Origin: AP-15 sp963777435
GTDB taxonomy: Bacteria; Pseudomonadota; Alphaproteobacteria; ATCC43930; CGMCC-115725
Assembly (NCBI GenBank): GCA_963777435.1
Contig: CAVZQT010000003.1
Span: 1,612,001-1,676,000, forward strand
DNA length: 64,000 nucleotides
Reading direction: 5' to 3'
The position numbers were made by a program, and so were the translations under genes. Under the pieces are notes generated by a model that was not told the origin of the DNA, made no database searches, and saw only the letters and a list, made by a program, of their open reading frames with translations. Shown here one piece after another: positions 28,503 to 37,264 of this stretch. Numbering within the stretch: the first letter of the stretch is position 1; each line of letters begins with the position of its first letter.

Positions 28503-29441
28503 CAGAAATAGCCCTCGCGCTTTTTGCGCTCCATCGCCGCGTCCTCGTCGCTGTCGATCAAGCGGCCCTGGCGCTCGGAACGCCTGGTATCGCGCAGTTC
28601 CGCCAGGATCTCGGCCGGTGTCGTGGCGGCCGAATTCGATCGCGCCCGTAAGCGGATAGCAGCCGAGGGTGCGAAATCGGACGAGCCGCTGCTGCGGCGT
28701 CTCGCCGTGCTGCAAGCGGCAAGCGGTCGTCATCGACCATGATCCAGGCGCCGCCGCGATCGACCACCGGCCGCATGGCGGCGAAATAAAGCGGCACGAC
28801 CGGGATTTCTTCGGCGGTGATGTATTCCCAGATGTCGTGTTCGGTCCAATTCGACAGTGGAAAGACGCGCATGGTTTCGCGCTCGCGCAGGCGCGTATTG
28901 TAAAGCCGCCACAGTTCCGGGCGCTGGTTGCGCGGATCCCAGCTATGGTTAACGCCGCGCAATGAAAAAATACGCTCCTTGGCGCGGCTCTTTTCCTCGT
29001 CGCGCCGCGCGCCGCCAAGTGCCGCGTCAAAACCAAAGCGGTCGAGCGCTTGCTTGAGCGCTTCGGTTTTCATCACCGCGGTATGCAAAGCCGAGCCCGG
29101 ACGCGATCGGATTGATCCCGCGGCGCACCCCATCCTCGTTGGTATGGACGATCAACTCGATCCCGAGTTGGCGCGCGATCGCGTCGCGAAACGCGATCAT
29201 CTCGCGAAATTTCCACAGCGTATCGATATGGAGCAGCGGAAAAGGCGGCTTGCCCGGGAAAAATGCCTTGCGGGCGAGGTGCAGCATCACGCTCGAATCC
29301 TTGCCGATCGAGTACATCATGACCGGATTGCGGAATTCGGCTGCGACTTCGCGGAAAATCCCGATCGAATTCGGCCTCCAGCCGGCGCAGATGAGCCGGC
29401 AACAGGCGCTGCAATTGCGACGTCTCAGTTGCGGCGGACAC
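28502..29441 (-). CDS. cysD: Sulfate adenylyltransferase small subunit CysD (four frameshifts)
   Basis: About 310 aa after repair. The PP-loop motif (MMYSIGKDSSVMLHLA), the block FPLLHIDTLWKF and the C-terminus EDAAMERKKREGYF are CysD hallmarks. Frame changes lie near 29369 (extra T in GAATTC), 29097 (extra G in GGG; repaired IASGSALHTAVMKTEAL), 28720 (repaired LQHGETPQQRL) and 28638 (extra T in GAATTC; repaired ESAATTPAEILAEL). The start is a GTG at 29441 preceded by AGGGAAGG. Each repair restores a conserved block, so the intact gene is likely functional. Confidence 0.83.
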
Positions 29442-29623
29442 CGACACCTTCCCTGGCAATCATTCGCGAGGCCCCGAGGCCGACCGCAGCGTCCCGTAGA
29501 GACCGACAGCGGCGCTGTCAATCACAGCGCAGACCCCGCGCCAGCAGGCCGCACTCATGCCAGCAGATTTGTTATGCCGATCACTCGCTAATGTCGGGTA
29601 AAGCCGGCTTTCACCCGGGCCGC

Positions 29624-30601
29624 TCAGTGCAGTTTGGGGGCCTTGAGGAACCGGGTGCGATCAGCCGATTGGATGCGCACCGTCATCGACCTGCCGTCGC
29701 GCGCCACCTGCAGCGGAATTTCGCTGCCAGCCGGGCCGCCAGCCCACACCCGGCGCCAGAACCCGGCGAGACTGCCGACATTCTCGTCGCCGACGGCGAC
29801 GATCCGATCTCCGGGCTGGAGTCCCGCTTCGCTTGCCGGCCCGCGCTCGGCGAGACCGGCGACGACGATTGCGTCCTCGACCTCGGCGGCATAGAGCCCG
29901 AGCCAAGGCCGCACCGGGCGATTTGGCCGGCCATAGGTCAGCATGTCGTCGAGGATCGGCGGCAAGAGGTCGATCGGAACGACCATGTTGACGTCGCGCC
30001 GCAATTCGCGCCCGCTCGAATGCTGGACGTGCAGAGAGCCGATGCCGATCAGGCGGCCATCGGCGCCGATCAGCGCCGCACCGCCCCAGAACGGATGCGC
30101 CGGTGCGGTAAAGATCGCCCGGTCAAGGACATATTCCCAATAACCGGCAAATTCCTGGCGCGCCACAACCCGCGCCGAGACCGCGTGACGCCGGCCACCC
30201 TCCGCCGCCATAATCGCGCGATCCCCGGCGCCGACGCGCATGCCGATGCCCAATTCCAGCGGTTCGACATTCAACTTGCCGAGAGCCTGAACCAAGCCAA
30301 ACCCGGTTTCCTGGTCATAGGCGAGGACATGTCCCGGCACCGCACCGCCGCTCGATGAGGTCAGCCAGATCGTCTCGGCTTCGGTGATCAGATAGCCGAT
30401 CGTCAGGACAAGTCCGTCGCCGCGGATCAGGACCCCGCTGCCGGCGCGCTCGGTGCCGAGAGTACCGGCGGTAAAGGCGTCTTCCGGAACCGTCGCCCGC
30501 AACCCGAGCACTGCTCCAAGGGTGCGGTCGAGATCAAAGTTGCAGTCGCCGGGCTTTGGCTGGATCTCGCCCGGGATCTCCCATTCTACGTCTCGCGGCA
30601 T
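29624..30601 (-). CDS. Catalytically degenerate trypsin-like (HtrA/DegP-type) PDZ protein
   Basis: 325 aa. The N-terminal chymotrypsin-like fold (about 25-210) is recognisable from AGSGVLIRGDGLVLTIGYLI, but the HtrA histidine position holds Tyr70. The Asp region reads DQETGFGLVQ rather than TDLAVLK, and GNSGG has become PFWGGA at 170-175. A PDZ domain follows (about 232-315, GLQPGDRIVAVG). All three triad positions are thus replaced, so it should bind or scaffold rather than cleave. No signal peptide is seen. It is divergent from groES. Confidence 0.83.
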   Translation of the reverse strand: MPRDVEWEIPGEIQPKPGDCNFDLDRTLGAVLGLRATVPEDAFTAGTLGTERAGSGVLIRGDGLVLTIGYLITEAETIWLTSSSGGAVPGHVLAYDQETGFGLVQALGKLNVEPLELGIGMRVGAGDRAIMAAEGGRRHAVSARVVARQEFAGYWEYVLDRAIFTAPAHPFWGGAALIGADGRLIGIGSLHVQHSSGRELRRDVNMVVPIDLLPPILDDMLTYGRPNRPVRPWLGLYAAEVEDAIVVAGLAERGPASEAGLQPGDRIVAVGDENVGSLAGFWRRVWAGGPAGSEIPLQVARDGRSMTVRIQSADRTRFLKAPKLH

Positions 30602-30756
30602 GGCGGCAACTCGTTTGTGGCTCCTGTTATTGCAATCATAACCCGGAACGGCTTCGGGTGGTTCGTATTCTTCTCCGTCGCGAGCGCGCGAGGGTCTTGA
30701 TCGGCTCGTCTGACGTTGACCGTGCCGACGTTAACCGTGCCGGGTTTGATCGCGGC

Positions 30757-30785
30757 TTGACAACCCCGACGGCGGCCTTTATGTC
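30757..30785 (+). promoter_or_regulatory. Probable groES promoter with RpoH-like features
   Basis: TTGACA lies at 30757-30762 and, 17 bases later, TATGTC at 30780-30785. Read as a heat-shock promoter, CTTG (30756-30759) and TTTATGT (30778-30784) are separated by 18 bases, close to the alphaproteobacterial RpoH pattern CTTG-N17/18-CYTATNT. The two readings overlap. The start point would sit within or next to the CIRCE element. Confidence 0.55.
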
Positions 30786-30786
30786 A

Positions 30787-30813
30787 CCAGCACTCAATGT
30801 TTGAGAGTGCTAA
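30787..30813 (+). promoter_or_regulatory. CIRCE operator (HrcA binding site)
   Basis: CCAGCACTC, nine bases and GAGTGCTAA. Compared with the consensus TTAGCACTC-N9-GAGTGCTAA the right arm is perfect and the left arm differs at the first two bases. It lies 25 bases before groES, so HrcA repression of groESL is expected. Confidence 0.85.
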
Positions 30814-30837
30814 CAATTTGGGGGCCAGGAGGGTTGC

Positions 30838-31125
30838 ATGAAATTTCGTCCGTTGCATGACCGCGTCGTTATCAAGCGCGTCGAGGAAGAGGAAAAGAGC
30901 AAAGGCGGCATCATCATTCCTGACACGGCGAAAGAAAAGCCGATGGAAGGCGAAGTCGTCGCCGCCGGTCCCGGCGCGCGCGGCGAGGACGGCACGATCC
31001 AACCGCTCGACGTCAAGGCGGGCGACCGCGTCCTGTTTGGCAAATGGTCAGGGACCGAGGTCAAGCTCGACGGCGAAGACCTGATCATTATGAAAGAATC
31101 CGACATTATGGGCGTGATCGCCTAA
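30838..31125 (+). CDS. groS: Co-chaperonin GroES
   Basis: 95 aa, normal length. It begins MKFRPLHDRVVIKRVE and contains the mobile loop region (EEKSKGGIIIPDTAKEKP) and the GDRVLFGKW block. It caps the GroEL cavity during protein folding. AGGAGG precedes the ATG by five bases. It is first in an operon with groEL, 13 bases downstream, controlled by CIRCE and a heat-shock-like promoter. Confidence 0.97.
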   Translation: MKFRPLHDRVVIKRVEEEEKSKGGIIIPDTAKEKPMEGEVVAAGPGARGEDGTIQPLDVKAGDRVLFGKWSGTEVKLDGEDLIIMKESDIMGVIA

Positions 31126-31138
31126 GGAGAACCAAGAA

Positions 31139-32785
31139 ATGGCTGCCAAAGACGTCAGATTTCATGCCGATGCGCGCGACCGCATGCTGCGCGGCGTCGA
31201 TACGCTCGCGAACGCGGTCAAGGTCACGCTGGGCCCGAAAGGCCGCAACGTCGTTCTCGACAAATCGTTTGGCGCGCCGCGCATCACCAAGGACGGCGTG
31301 ACCGTCGCGAAGGAGATCGAACTCTCCGACAAGTTCGAAAATATGGGCGCGCAAATGGTCAAGGAGGTCGCTTCCAAGACCAGCGACCAGGCCGGCGACG
31401 GCACCACGACCGCGACCATTTTGGCGCAGGCGATCGTCCGCGAAGGCGCGAAGGCGGTGGCCGCCGGCATGAACCCGATGGACCTCAAGCGCGGCATCGA
31501 TGTCGCGGTCGCCGCGGTCGTCGACGACATCAAAAAGCGCTCAAAGAAGATCTCGACCAATGAAGAGATCGCCCAGGTCGGCACGATTTCGGCCAATGGC
31601 GAACGCGACATCGGCGAAATGATCGCCGAGGCGATGCAAAAGGTCGGCAATGAAGGCGTGATCACGGTCGAAGAGGCAAAGTCGCTGGAGACCGAGCTCG
31701 ACGTCGTCGAGGGCATGCAATTCGACCGCGGCTATATCAGCCCGTATTTCGTCACCAATGCCGAGAAAATGGTGGCGGAGCTCGAAAACCCGTACGTGCT
31801 GCTTCATGAAAAGAAATTGTCGGGTCTGCAGACGATGCTGCCCCTGCTCGAAGCCGTCGTGCAGTCGGGGAGGCCGCTATTGATAGTCTCCGAGGATGTC
31901 GAGGGCGAGGCATTGGCGACCCTGGTGGTTAACAAATTGCGCGGCGGGCTGAAGGTCGCGGCAGTCAAGGCCCCGGGCTTTGGCGACCGGCGCAAGGCGA
32001 TGCTCGAAGACATCGCGGTGCTGACCGGCGGTCAGGTGATCAGCGAAGATCTCGGGATCAAGCTCGAAAACGTCACCATCGACATGCTCGGCCAAGCCAA
32101 GCGGGTGCGGATCGAGAAGGAAAACACGACGATCATCGACGGATCAGGCAAATCCGAGGACATCCAGGGCCGCATCGCCCAGATCCGCCAGCAGATCGAA
32201 GAGACCACCTCGGATTACGACCGCGAGAAATTGCAGGAGCGGTTGGCCAAGTTGGCTGGCGGCGTTGCGGTGATCCGGGTCGGCGGTTCGACCGAAATCG
32301 AGGTCAAGGAGCGCAAGGATCGCGTTGACGACGCGATGCACGCGACCCGCGCCGCGGTCGAAGAAGGCGTCGTGGCAGGCGGCGGGGCCGCACTGCTTTA
32401 TGCCGCGCGCGCGCTCGATAGCCTCAACCCGGCCAACAACGACCAAAAGGTCGGCATCGAGATCGTCAAAAAGGCGATCCTCTACCCGGCGCGCCAGATC
32501 GCCGAAAATTCGGGCACCGACGGCTCGATCGTCGTCGGCAAATTGCTCGACAGCAACGACACCAATTTCGGCTATGACGCGCAGAAGGGCGAATTCACCG
32601 ACATGATCCGGGCCGGCATCATCGACCCGACCAAGGTGGTTCGCCACGCCTTGCAGGACGCGGCATCGGTCGCCGGCCTCTTGATCACGACCGAGGCGAT
32701 GGTGGCCGAGAGGCCCGAGCCCAAGACCGCGCCGGGGATGCCGCCCGGCGGCGGTATGGGTGGCATGGGCGGCATGGACTTCTAA
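31139..32785 (+). CDS. groL: Chaperonin GroEL
   Basis: 548 aa. It carries the full GroEL signature, including the ATP-binding GDGTTTATILAQ near residue 86 and AAVEEGVVAGGGAA near residue 405, and ends in the GGM-rich tail (GGGMGGMGGMDF). TAAGGAGA lies before the start. The frame is intact. A strong terminator follows. The 3' end of a second groEL copy occurs at 35541-35652. Confidence 0.98.
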   Translation: MAAKDVRFHADARDRMLRGVDTLANAVKVTLGPKGRNVVLDKSFGAPRITKDGVTVAKEIELSDKFENMGAQMVKEVASKTSDQAGDGTTTATILAQAIVREGAKAVAAGMNPMDLKRGIDVAVAAVVDDIKKRSKKISTNEEIAQVGTISANGERDIGEMIAEAMQKVGNEGVITVEEAKSLETELDVVEGMQFDRGYISPYFVTNAEKMVAELENPYVLLHEKKLSGLQTMLPLLEAVVQSGRPLLIVSEDVEGEALATLVVNKLRGGLKVAAVKAPGFGDRRKAMLEDIAVLTGGQVISEDLGIKLENVTIDMLGQAKRVRIEKENTTIIDGSGKSEDIQGRIAQIRQQIEETTSDYDREKLQERLAKLAGGVAVIRVGGSTEIEVKERKDRVDDAMHATRAAVEEGVVAGGGAALLYAARALDSLNPANNDQKVGIEIVKKAILYPARQIAENSGTDGSIVVGKLLDSNDTNFGYDAQKGEFTDMIRAGIIDPTKVVRHALQDAASVAGLLITTEAMVAERPEPKTAPGMPPGGGMGGMGGMDF

Positions 32786-32822
32786 AAACCCACCCGTCCC
32801 CGTCCCTAAACCAAGCATCAAG

Positions 32823-32857
32823 CCGCCCGTCCGCGCACCCCGCGGGCGGGCGGTTTT
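32823..32857 (+). terminator. Rho-independent terminator of groESL
   Basis: CCGCCCGTCCGCG (32823-32835) pairs over 13 positions, one of them a wobble, with the arm at 32841-32853 across a five-base loop CACCC. TTTT follows at 32854-32857. It lies 38 bases after the groEL stop. Confidence 0.9.
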
Positions 32858-32901
32858 CATTTAGGACCGCGAGCAACAAGATGCCCCGCCCAGAGACCGC
32901 A

Positions 32902-33531
32902 TCAGGATCTGGCAACCTCCTCCGGCGACGGCGCCCGAACCTCGTTGAACCGTGCGTCCCGGCCCGGCAGCATCCGCCACAGCACGTCATCGTGCAGGAC
33001 GAAGTGATGGAATAGCGCTGCCGCGGCGTGGCCGGCGGCGAGGATGATGATAATCCACGCGATCCAGTCATGCGCGTCGGCGACGAGGTGATGCGCCGGC
33101 TTTGAGAACGGCGCGAAGGGCGGCGGGATCAGCAAGCCAAAGAAGCTCATCGCCTCTCCGCCGGACCAGCGGAACAGGTAGCCGAGCACCACTTCCACCG
33201 CCAGAAGCCCATAAAGCGCGTAATGCGCCGCCTTTGAAGCCAGTTCGACCCACCCGGAATCTGCCGGCCGGACTTGGTGCCCTGGCATCAGCCGCCACCA
33301 GATGCGGGCGATCAGCACGGCGGTCAGCAGAATGCCAAACGACATGTGCAGATCGATCATCACATTCCGGGTGGGCCGCGCGGCGAAGTCCCAAAACTCG
33401 GCCAAGCCAAACTGCGTGACGACCAGCGCAGCCGTCAGCCAGTGCAGCGCCCTCGCAACGCTGTCATAGTGCGTGCGGTCGTCACCAGCGGCGATTCTGG
33501 TCGCGGCATTGAAACCCGATCCGGTTTTCAC
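32902..33531 (-). CDS. Cytochrome b561-family membrane protein
   Basis: 209 aa with four transmembrane helices. Heme-ligand histidines are seen as His30 (ALHW), His62 (DLHMSFG) and in the third and fourth helices (VADAHDWIAW, AAGHAAAALFHH). It would carry electrons across the inner membrane, perhaps to a periplasmic partner; the di-heme peroxidase-like gene starts divergently 300 bases away. It runs convergent to groEL. Confidence 0.88.
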   Translation of the reverse strand: MKTGSGFNAATRIAAGDDRTHYDSVARALHWLTAALVVTQFGLAEFWDFAARPTRNVMIDLHMSFGILLTAVLIARIWWRLMPGHQVRPADSGWVELASKAAHYALYGLLAVEVVLGYLFRWSGGEAMSFFGLLIPPPFAPFSKPAHHLVADAHDWIAWIIIILAAGHAAAALFHHFVLHDDVLWRMLPGRDARFNEVRAPSPEEVARS

Positions 33532-33834
33532 GCCGGGATCCCCGCATTGGCGGACGCAAGCTTCTCGTTGATATGCGCTTTGGTCGCGATTTGCGGCACG
33601 ATGCGCCCCCGATAGTAGCGAATTCTGCGTCGAAACATGGTTGTCCGCCGGCGAGCGGCAACCGTGGAAAAACCATATGGGGACGGCCCAACGTCGGGGA
33701 CGGGACGACGCACATTTCTGACGCGGCGGTCAGGGCGCCGTCATATGTCCAACTTCTGGATGCGGGAGTATCGGCGGAGGGACCTAAGGATTGCGCCGAT
33801 CGTTTAGGGCAGGACCCACTTCTGGAGGTGAGCG
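33532..33834. other. Intergenic region between divergent cytochrome genes
   Basis: About 300 bases between the b561 start and the di-heme peroxidase start. It must hold both promoters. No motif or RNA gene could be pointed to with confidence; short open frames here look incidental. Confidence 0.45.
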
Positions 33835-35511
33835 ATGCGACGCAAGTCGAACAGATCAGTTCTGGCTTCTGCGCTAGCGGGAACCGTGGTCATCGCGCAT
33901 GCGGCGGCAGCACAACAATCACTGCCCTCGTCTCTTACTGCGCCGCAGCTATGCTCGGCGCAGATTGACATCCAGTCCTATGTTCCCGGTGGGTCGAGGC
34001 ATGATCCCGATGTCGTGCGCGTCAACGCCGAGATCGACAAGGTCTTCGCCGCGGCCTTGAAAGCGGCGCAGAACCCGTCATCGCTCGACCCGTATCATCA
34101 GGTGGCCCTCCTCGGGACGCTCGCTCTCTACGACAGAAATCTGTCGGTCGCCAAGAATCTTGCCTGTACCTCGTGCCACGTCCCGGAGACGGGCTTCACC
34201 GGCGGGGTTTCGCTGTGGAATCAGACGATTGTAGCGCAGCCGGGCTCGGCGGCCGACCCCGCCGCCAAACCTCCGGCCCCCAACTACCGGATCTCGGCGC
34301 GCAAACCCCAGAGCTACGGATATGCGCCGTTCTCGCCGATCCTCCAATATGACGCGGTCCAGCAGCAGTTCACCGGCGGCAATTTCTGGGACATGCGGGC
34401 GACGGGCTTCCGCTTAGGCAACCCCGCCGCAGAGCAGGCACAGGGCCCGCCAACCAACCCAGTGGAGATGGGCTTACCCGATCCAGCTTGCGTCGTGTAT
34501 CGACTGTCGCAAAGCGGTTACCGAGGCCTATTTGAACAGCTCTGGGGTGCGCAGTCATTCGCAGTGCATTGGCTCGCCAATGTCGAGGCGGTGTGTTCAA
34601 GGCCGGCGCCGCCGCCTGCCGACGATCCGCTACTGGTCCACCTCAGCGCGATCGATCGCGGCATTTCGAACTCGACGTATGACCATTTGGCGTTGTCGAT
34701 CGCTGCCGATGAAGCCTCCCCCGATGTAAGCCCGTTCTCGTCAAAGTTAGACTATGCCTTGAACCACCCGCAGCAAAACGTATTGAGCAGTGAAGAGGTC
34801 GCTGGCTGGGAGTTGTTTCGCGGCAAAGGGAAATGCAATACGTGCCATCTGGACGGGACCCAGAGCGCGCCGGGAGCGAATGCCAGACCGACTGCAGCAA
34901 ACGCTCGGAATCTCCTTTCCGGCAATCCGAATACGGGACCTCTGTTTACCGAGTTCCAGGCGCACAATCTCGGGATCCCCGCCAATCATGCGCTGCCCTT
35001 TTATTGTGAAGCCAGCCCGGACCAACACGGCTATGTCGCCAATCCGCGCGGCAAAGGTTATGTGGACCAGGGCATAGGGGGCTTTCTGGCCAGTGCATCC
35101 GATCCCAACCGGGAATGGGCGCAACACGCCCATCAATTCGACGGCAAATTCCAGACGCCGACAGTGCGCAATGTCGATAAGCGCCCGCGTCCAGACTTTG
35201 TTAAAGCCTACATGCACAATGGCTACTTAAAAAGCCTGAAGGAAGTTGTGCATTTCTACAACACGCGCGACGTGCTGCCACGATGCTCGAATCCGCTCGA
35301 CCCGAAGGCCGGAACCGGCTGCTGGCCCGCGCCCGAAATCAGCGCCAATGAGGACAAGACGATCGGAAATCTCGGTCTGAGCGACCAAGAGGAAAACGCA
35401 ATCGTCGCCTTCCTCAAGACGCTGACCGATGGCTACATCCATGTCGTCGCGCCGGGAGACGCGTTCGGCGCATCGATCGGCGTCAGCCCGTCCCTCCCTT
35501 CACCACACTGA
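33835..35511 (+). CDS. Di-heme cytochrome c peroxidase / MauG-like protein
   Basis: 558 aa. A signal peptide (about 1-26, ending AAAAQ) directs it to the periplasm. Two heme c sites are seen: C111-TSC-H115 and C334-NTC-H338, the two-domain layout of bacterial cytochrome c peroxidases, though longer than the usual 320-350 aa. The extra length lies between the domains and at the C-terminus. It could reduce peroxide or oxidise a partner as MauG does. GGAGGTGAGCG precedes the ATG. Just downstream is the groEL relic. Confidence 0.87.
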   Translation: MRRKSNRSVLASALAGTVVIAHAAAAQQSLPSSLTAPQLCSAQIDIQSYVPGGSRHDPDVVRVNAEIDKVFAAALKAAQNPSSLDPYHQVALLGTLALYDRNLSVAKNLACTSCHVPETGFTGGVSLWNQTIVAQPGSAADPAAKPPAPNYRISARKPQSYGYAPFSPILQYDAVQQQFTGGNFWDMRATGFRLGNPAAEQAQGPPTNPVEMGLPDPACVVYRLSQSGYRGLFEQLWGAQSFAVHWLANVEAVCSRPAPPPADDPLLVHLSAIDRGISNSTYDHLALSIAADEASPDVSPFSSKLDYALNHPQQNVLSSEEVAGWELFRGKGKCNTCHLDGTQSAPGANARPTAANARNLLSGNPNTGPLFTEFQAHNLGIPANHALPFYCEASPDQHGYVANPRGKGYVDQGIGGFLASASDPNREWAQHAHQFDGKFQTPTVRNVDKRPRPDFVKAYMHNGYLKSLKEVVHFYNTRDVLPRCSNPLDPKAGTGCWPAPEISANEDKTIGNLGLSDQEENAIVAFLKTLTDGYIHVVAPGDAFGASIGVSPSLPSPH

Positions 35512-35540
35512 GCAAGGGCCGTGCACGCGGTGGGGGGCGA

Positions 35541-35720
35541 CGGCCTCCTGATCACAACCGAGGCGATGGTGGCGGAGAAGCCCGAACCCAAGACCGCGCC
35601 GGGGATGCCGCCTGGCGGCGGTATGGGTGGCATGGGCGGCATGGACTTCTAAACCGGCCCTCGTCAGTCTCTCAACACAGGAGACCGCCCGTCCGCGCAC
35701 CCCGGGTGCGGGTGTTCTGT
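35541..35720 (+). pseudogene. Relic of a second groEL 3' end plus terminator
   Basis: Bases 35541-35652 encode DGLLITTEAMVAEKPEPKTAPGMPPGGGMGGMGGMDF in frame, almost identical to the end of groEL at 32670-32785, and are followed by the stop TAA. Downstream, CCGCCCGTCCGCGCACCCCG copies the groEL terminator region with a decayed right arm. No upstream groEL sequence is present. This is the remnant of a duplicate groEL left after deletion, or of a duplication linked to insertion of the di-heme gene. Confidence 0.85.
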
Positions 35721-35984
35721 TCTGCGATTGGCGGAGCCGGCCGACCCCCTAATCGCCAATCACGACCGGCAGGCCGGCGTTACCGTTCTGGCCACGCCCG
35801 ACCCAACCCCTTGCGCCCTCAGCTCTCGCCTCACTCCTTGGCGACCTGGTGCTATTGATTGCGTACCGAGATAGTCGAGGAATTTCGACCCTATCTTTCC
35901 ACCTAAAAACCTATTTGTTATCAACGCTGTTTTTTCGTTTCGAAATTCTTGAGGGCTACCTGCGGCTGACCTGATCGGCCACGC
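35721..35984. other. Intergenic region with a diverged 72-base repeat
   Basis: No gene seen. Bases 35881-35952 match 45925-45998 at roughly three quarters of positions, including TGTTATCAAC and CGAAATTCTTGA exactly. It lies just past the end of the methyltransferase gene. Confidence 0.5.
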
Positions 35985-37256
35985 TCAAAGTTTTAGAGCG
36001 GTGAAAGGTGATGTCGCGTCGAACACAATCTGATCGTACTCCCAGAGCTGCTCGATAAACCTGCGGGCGAGTTCATCACTACCCGCTCCCGCGGCGCTGC
36101 GTAAGATCTCATTGATAGAGCGATTGCCGTCGATCGCCGCAAAGATCCGCTCTTGCGCCGCATCGATCGGCAGGGCGAGGTCGGGGTAGGTGTGTGCCCG
36201 ATTGATCAGGACGGCCACCGAGCCGGGAGGCAACCGCTCGCGGAGGCATAGCGTCCACGGCAGACGCAGAGGAACATAACTACCGCAGGTATCACTGTCG
36301 AACCTGATCGGCTGGCTCTCGCCGACGCGGTCGTCACGATAGGTGATGAAATTGTGCTTGGTCATGGTCCCGCGCAACAGCTCGACTGCACCATGCTGGA
36401 GCTGCGGGGACAGCGACACGAGACGTGCCGCGTGCGGCATCCTCGCGATGGCCCCACATTGCGGCAAGTAAGGCGCCTGCTCGAACCAGCGACCGAATGA
36501 CAGACCGCAGCGCTCCAGCCAAGCATAGAGCTGCGGTACGGTATAGGCGCGGTCCTGAGGGTGGAGCAATGCGTCAGCGAGCGCGTCCGGGTTTCTGAAA
36601 TCCTTGGCCAGTCTCGCCACATCCGCGATCGGATGGTCAGATGATAGCGCACCGATCGTGATGCCGAGGTCCACTAGCTCCTTCTCCGTAGCGCCGACCT
36701 CGAGCAGGCGGCAGTATTCCTGCATCATGTAGATGCCGGCACGTCCGTACGTCGCATAGACCATCAGGTGCATTGCGCCACCCGGCATAAGGACGTTGCG
36801 CAGTGCTCGAAGGCCGAGATCCGGGTCGGGCAGGTGGTGGAGTACTCCCGTGCAGACGATCTGGTCGAATGTCCGACCGAGCTCCCCGACGTGTTCGATC
36901 GCGAGCCGGTGGAGATCGAGGTTTCGCAAGCCATATTTCTGTTGAAGGTCGCGGGTATGACGCAGGCTGGTTTCGCTGATGTCGATTGCCGTCACCCGTG
37001 CATCGGGCTCGCGCAGCGCGTGGATGGCGGCCTGGGATGTTCCGCAGCCGGCGACCAGGATTTCTCGATTTGCCCGCGCCTGCTCGGTCGGCCACAGCAG
37101 AAGGGACAATGCCCGCCGCCGATCCGGATTGCGATAGAGCTCGCGGTGCCGATCGAGGTTGCCGAGCGGCGCCGGATATGGGTGGCTCTCGTAAAAAACG
37201 CGCACCGCATCGGCGTTGTCAGTGCGCGTTCTTGAAATATTGTAATCCCAGGTCAT
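35985..37256 (-). CDS. SAM-dependent methyltransferase with C-terminal extension
   Basis: About 423 aa from the ATG at 37256. Residues 60-200 form a class I methyltransferase: motif I ILVAGCGTSQAA, AIDISETS and VCTGVLHHLPDPDLGLRAL. The C-terminal half (about 220-420) is unrelated and may bind substrate; it ends EYDQIVFDATSPFTALKL. An earlier ATG at 37304 would overlap the neighbouring gene. Similar two-part proteins exist without assigned substrate, so only methyl transfer is predicted. Confidence 0.8.
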   Translation of the reverse strand: MTWDYNISRTRTDNADAVRVFYESHPYPAPLGNLDRHRELYRNPDRRRALSLLLWPTEQARANREILVAGCGTSQAAIHALREPDARVTAIDISETSLRHTRDLQQKYGLRNLDLHRLAIEHVGELGRTFDQIVCTGVLHHLPDPDLGLRALRNVLMPGGAMHLMVYATYGRAGIYMMQEYCRLLEVGATEKELVDLGITIGALSSDHPIADVARLAKDFRNPDALADALLHPQDRAYTVPQLYAWLERCGLSFGRWFEQAPYLPQCGAIARMPHAARLVSLSPQLQHGAVELLRGTMTKHNFITYRDDRVGESQPIRFDSDTCGSYVPLRLPWTLCLRERLPPGSVAVLINRAHTYPDLALPIDAAQERIFAAIDGNRSINEILRSAAGAGSDELARRFIEQLWEYDQIVFDATSPFTALKL

Positions 37257-37264
37257 GTGCCGGC

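Noticed and set aside
31162..32860. Long minus-strand open frames opposite groEL
   Set aside because: Shadows of the strongly biased groEL codon usage; no independent start or family signal.
33573..33968. 131-codon plus-strand open frame overlapping the start of the di-heme gene
   Set aside because: It overlaps the well-supported peroxidase gene in another frame and shows no coding features.
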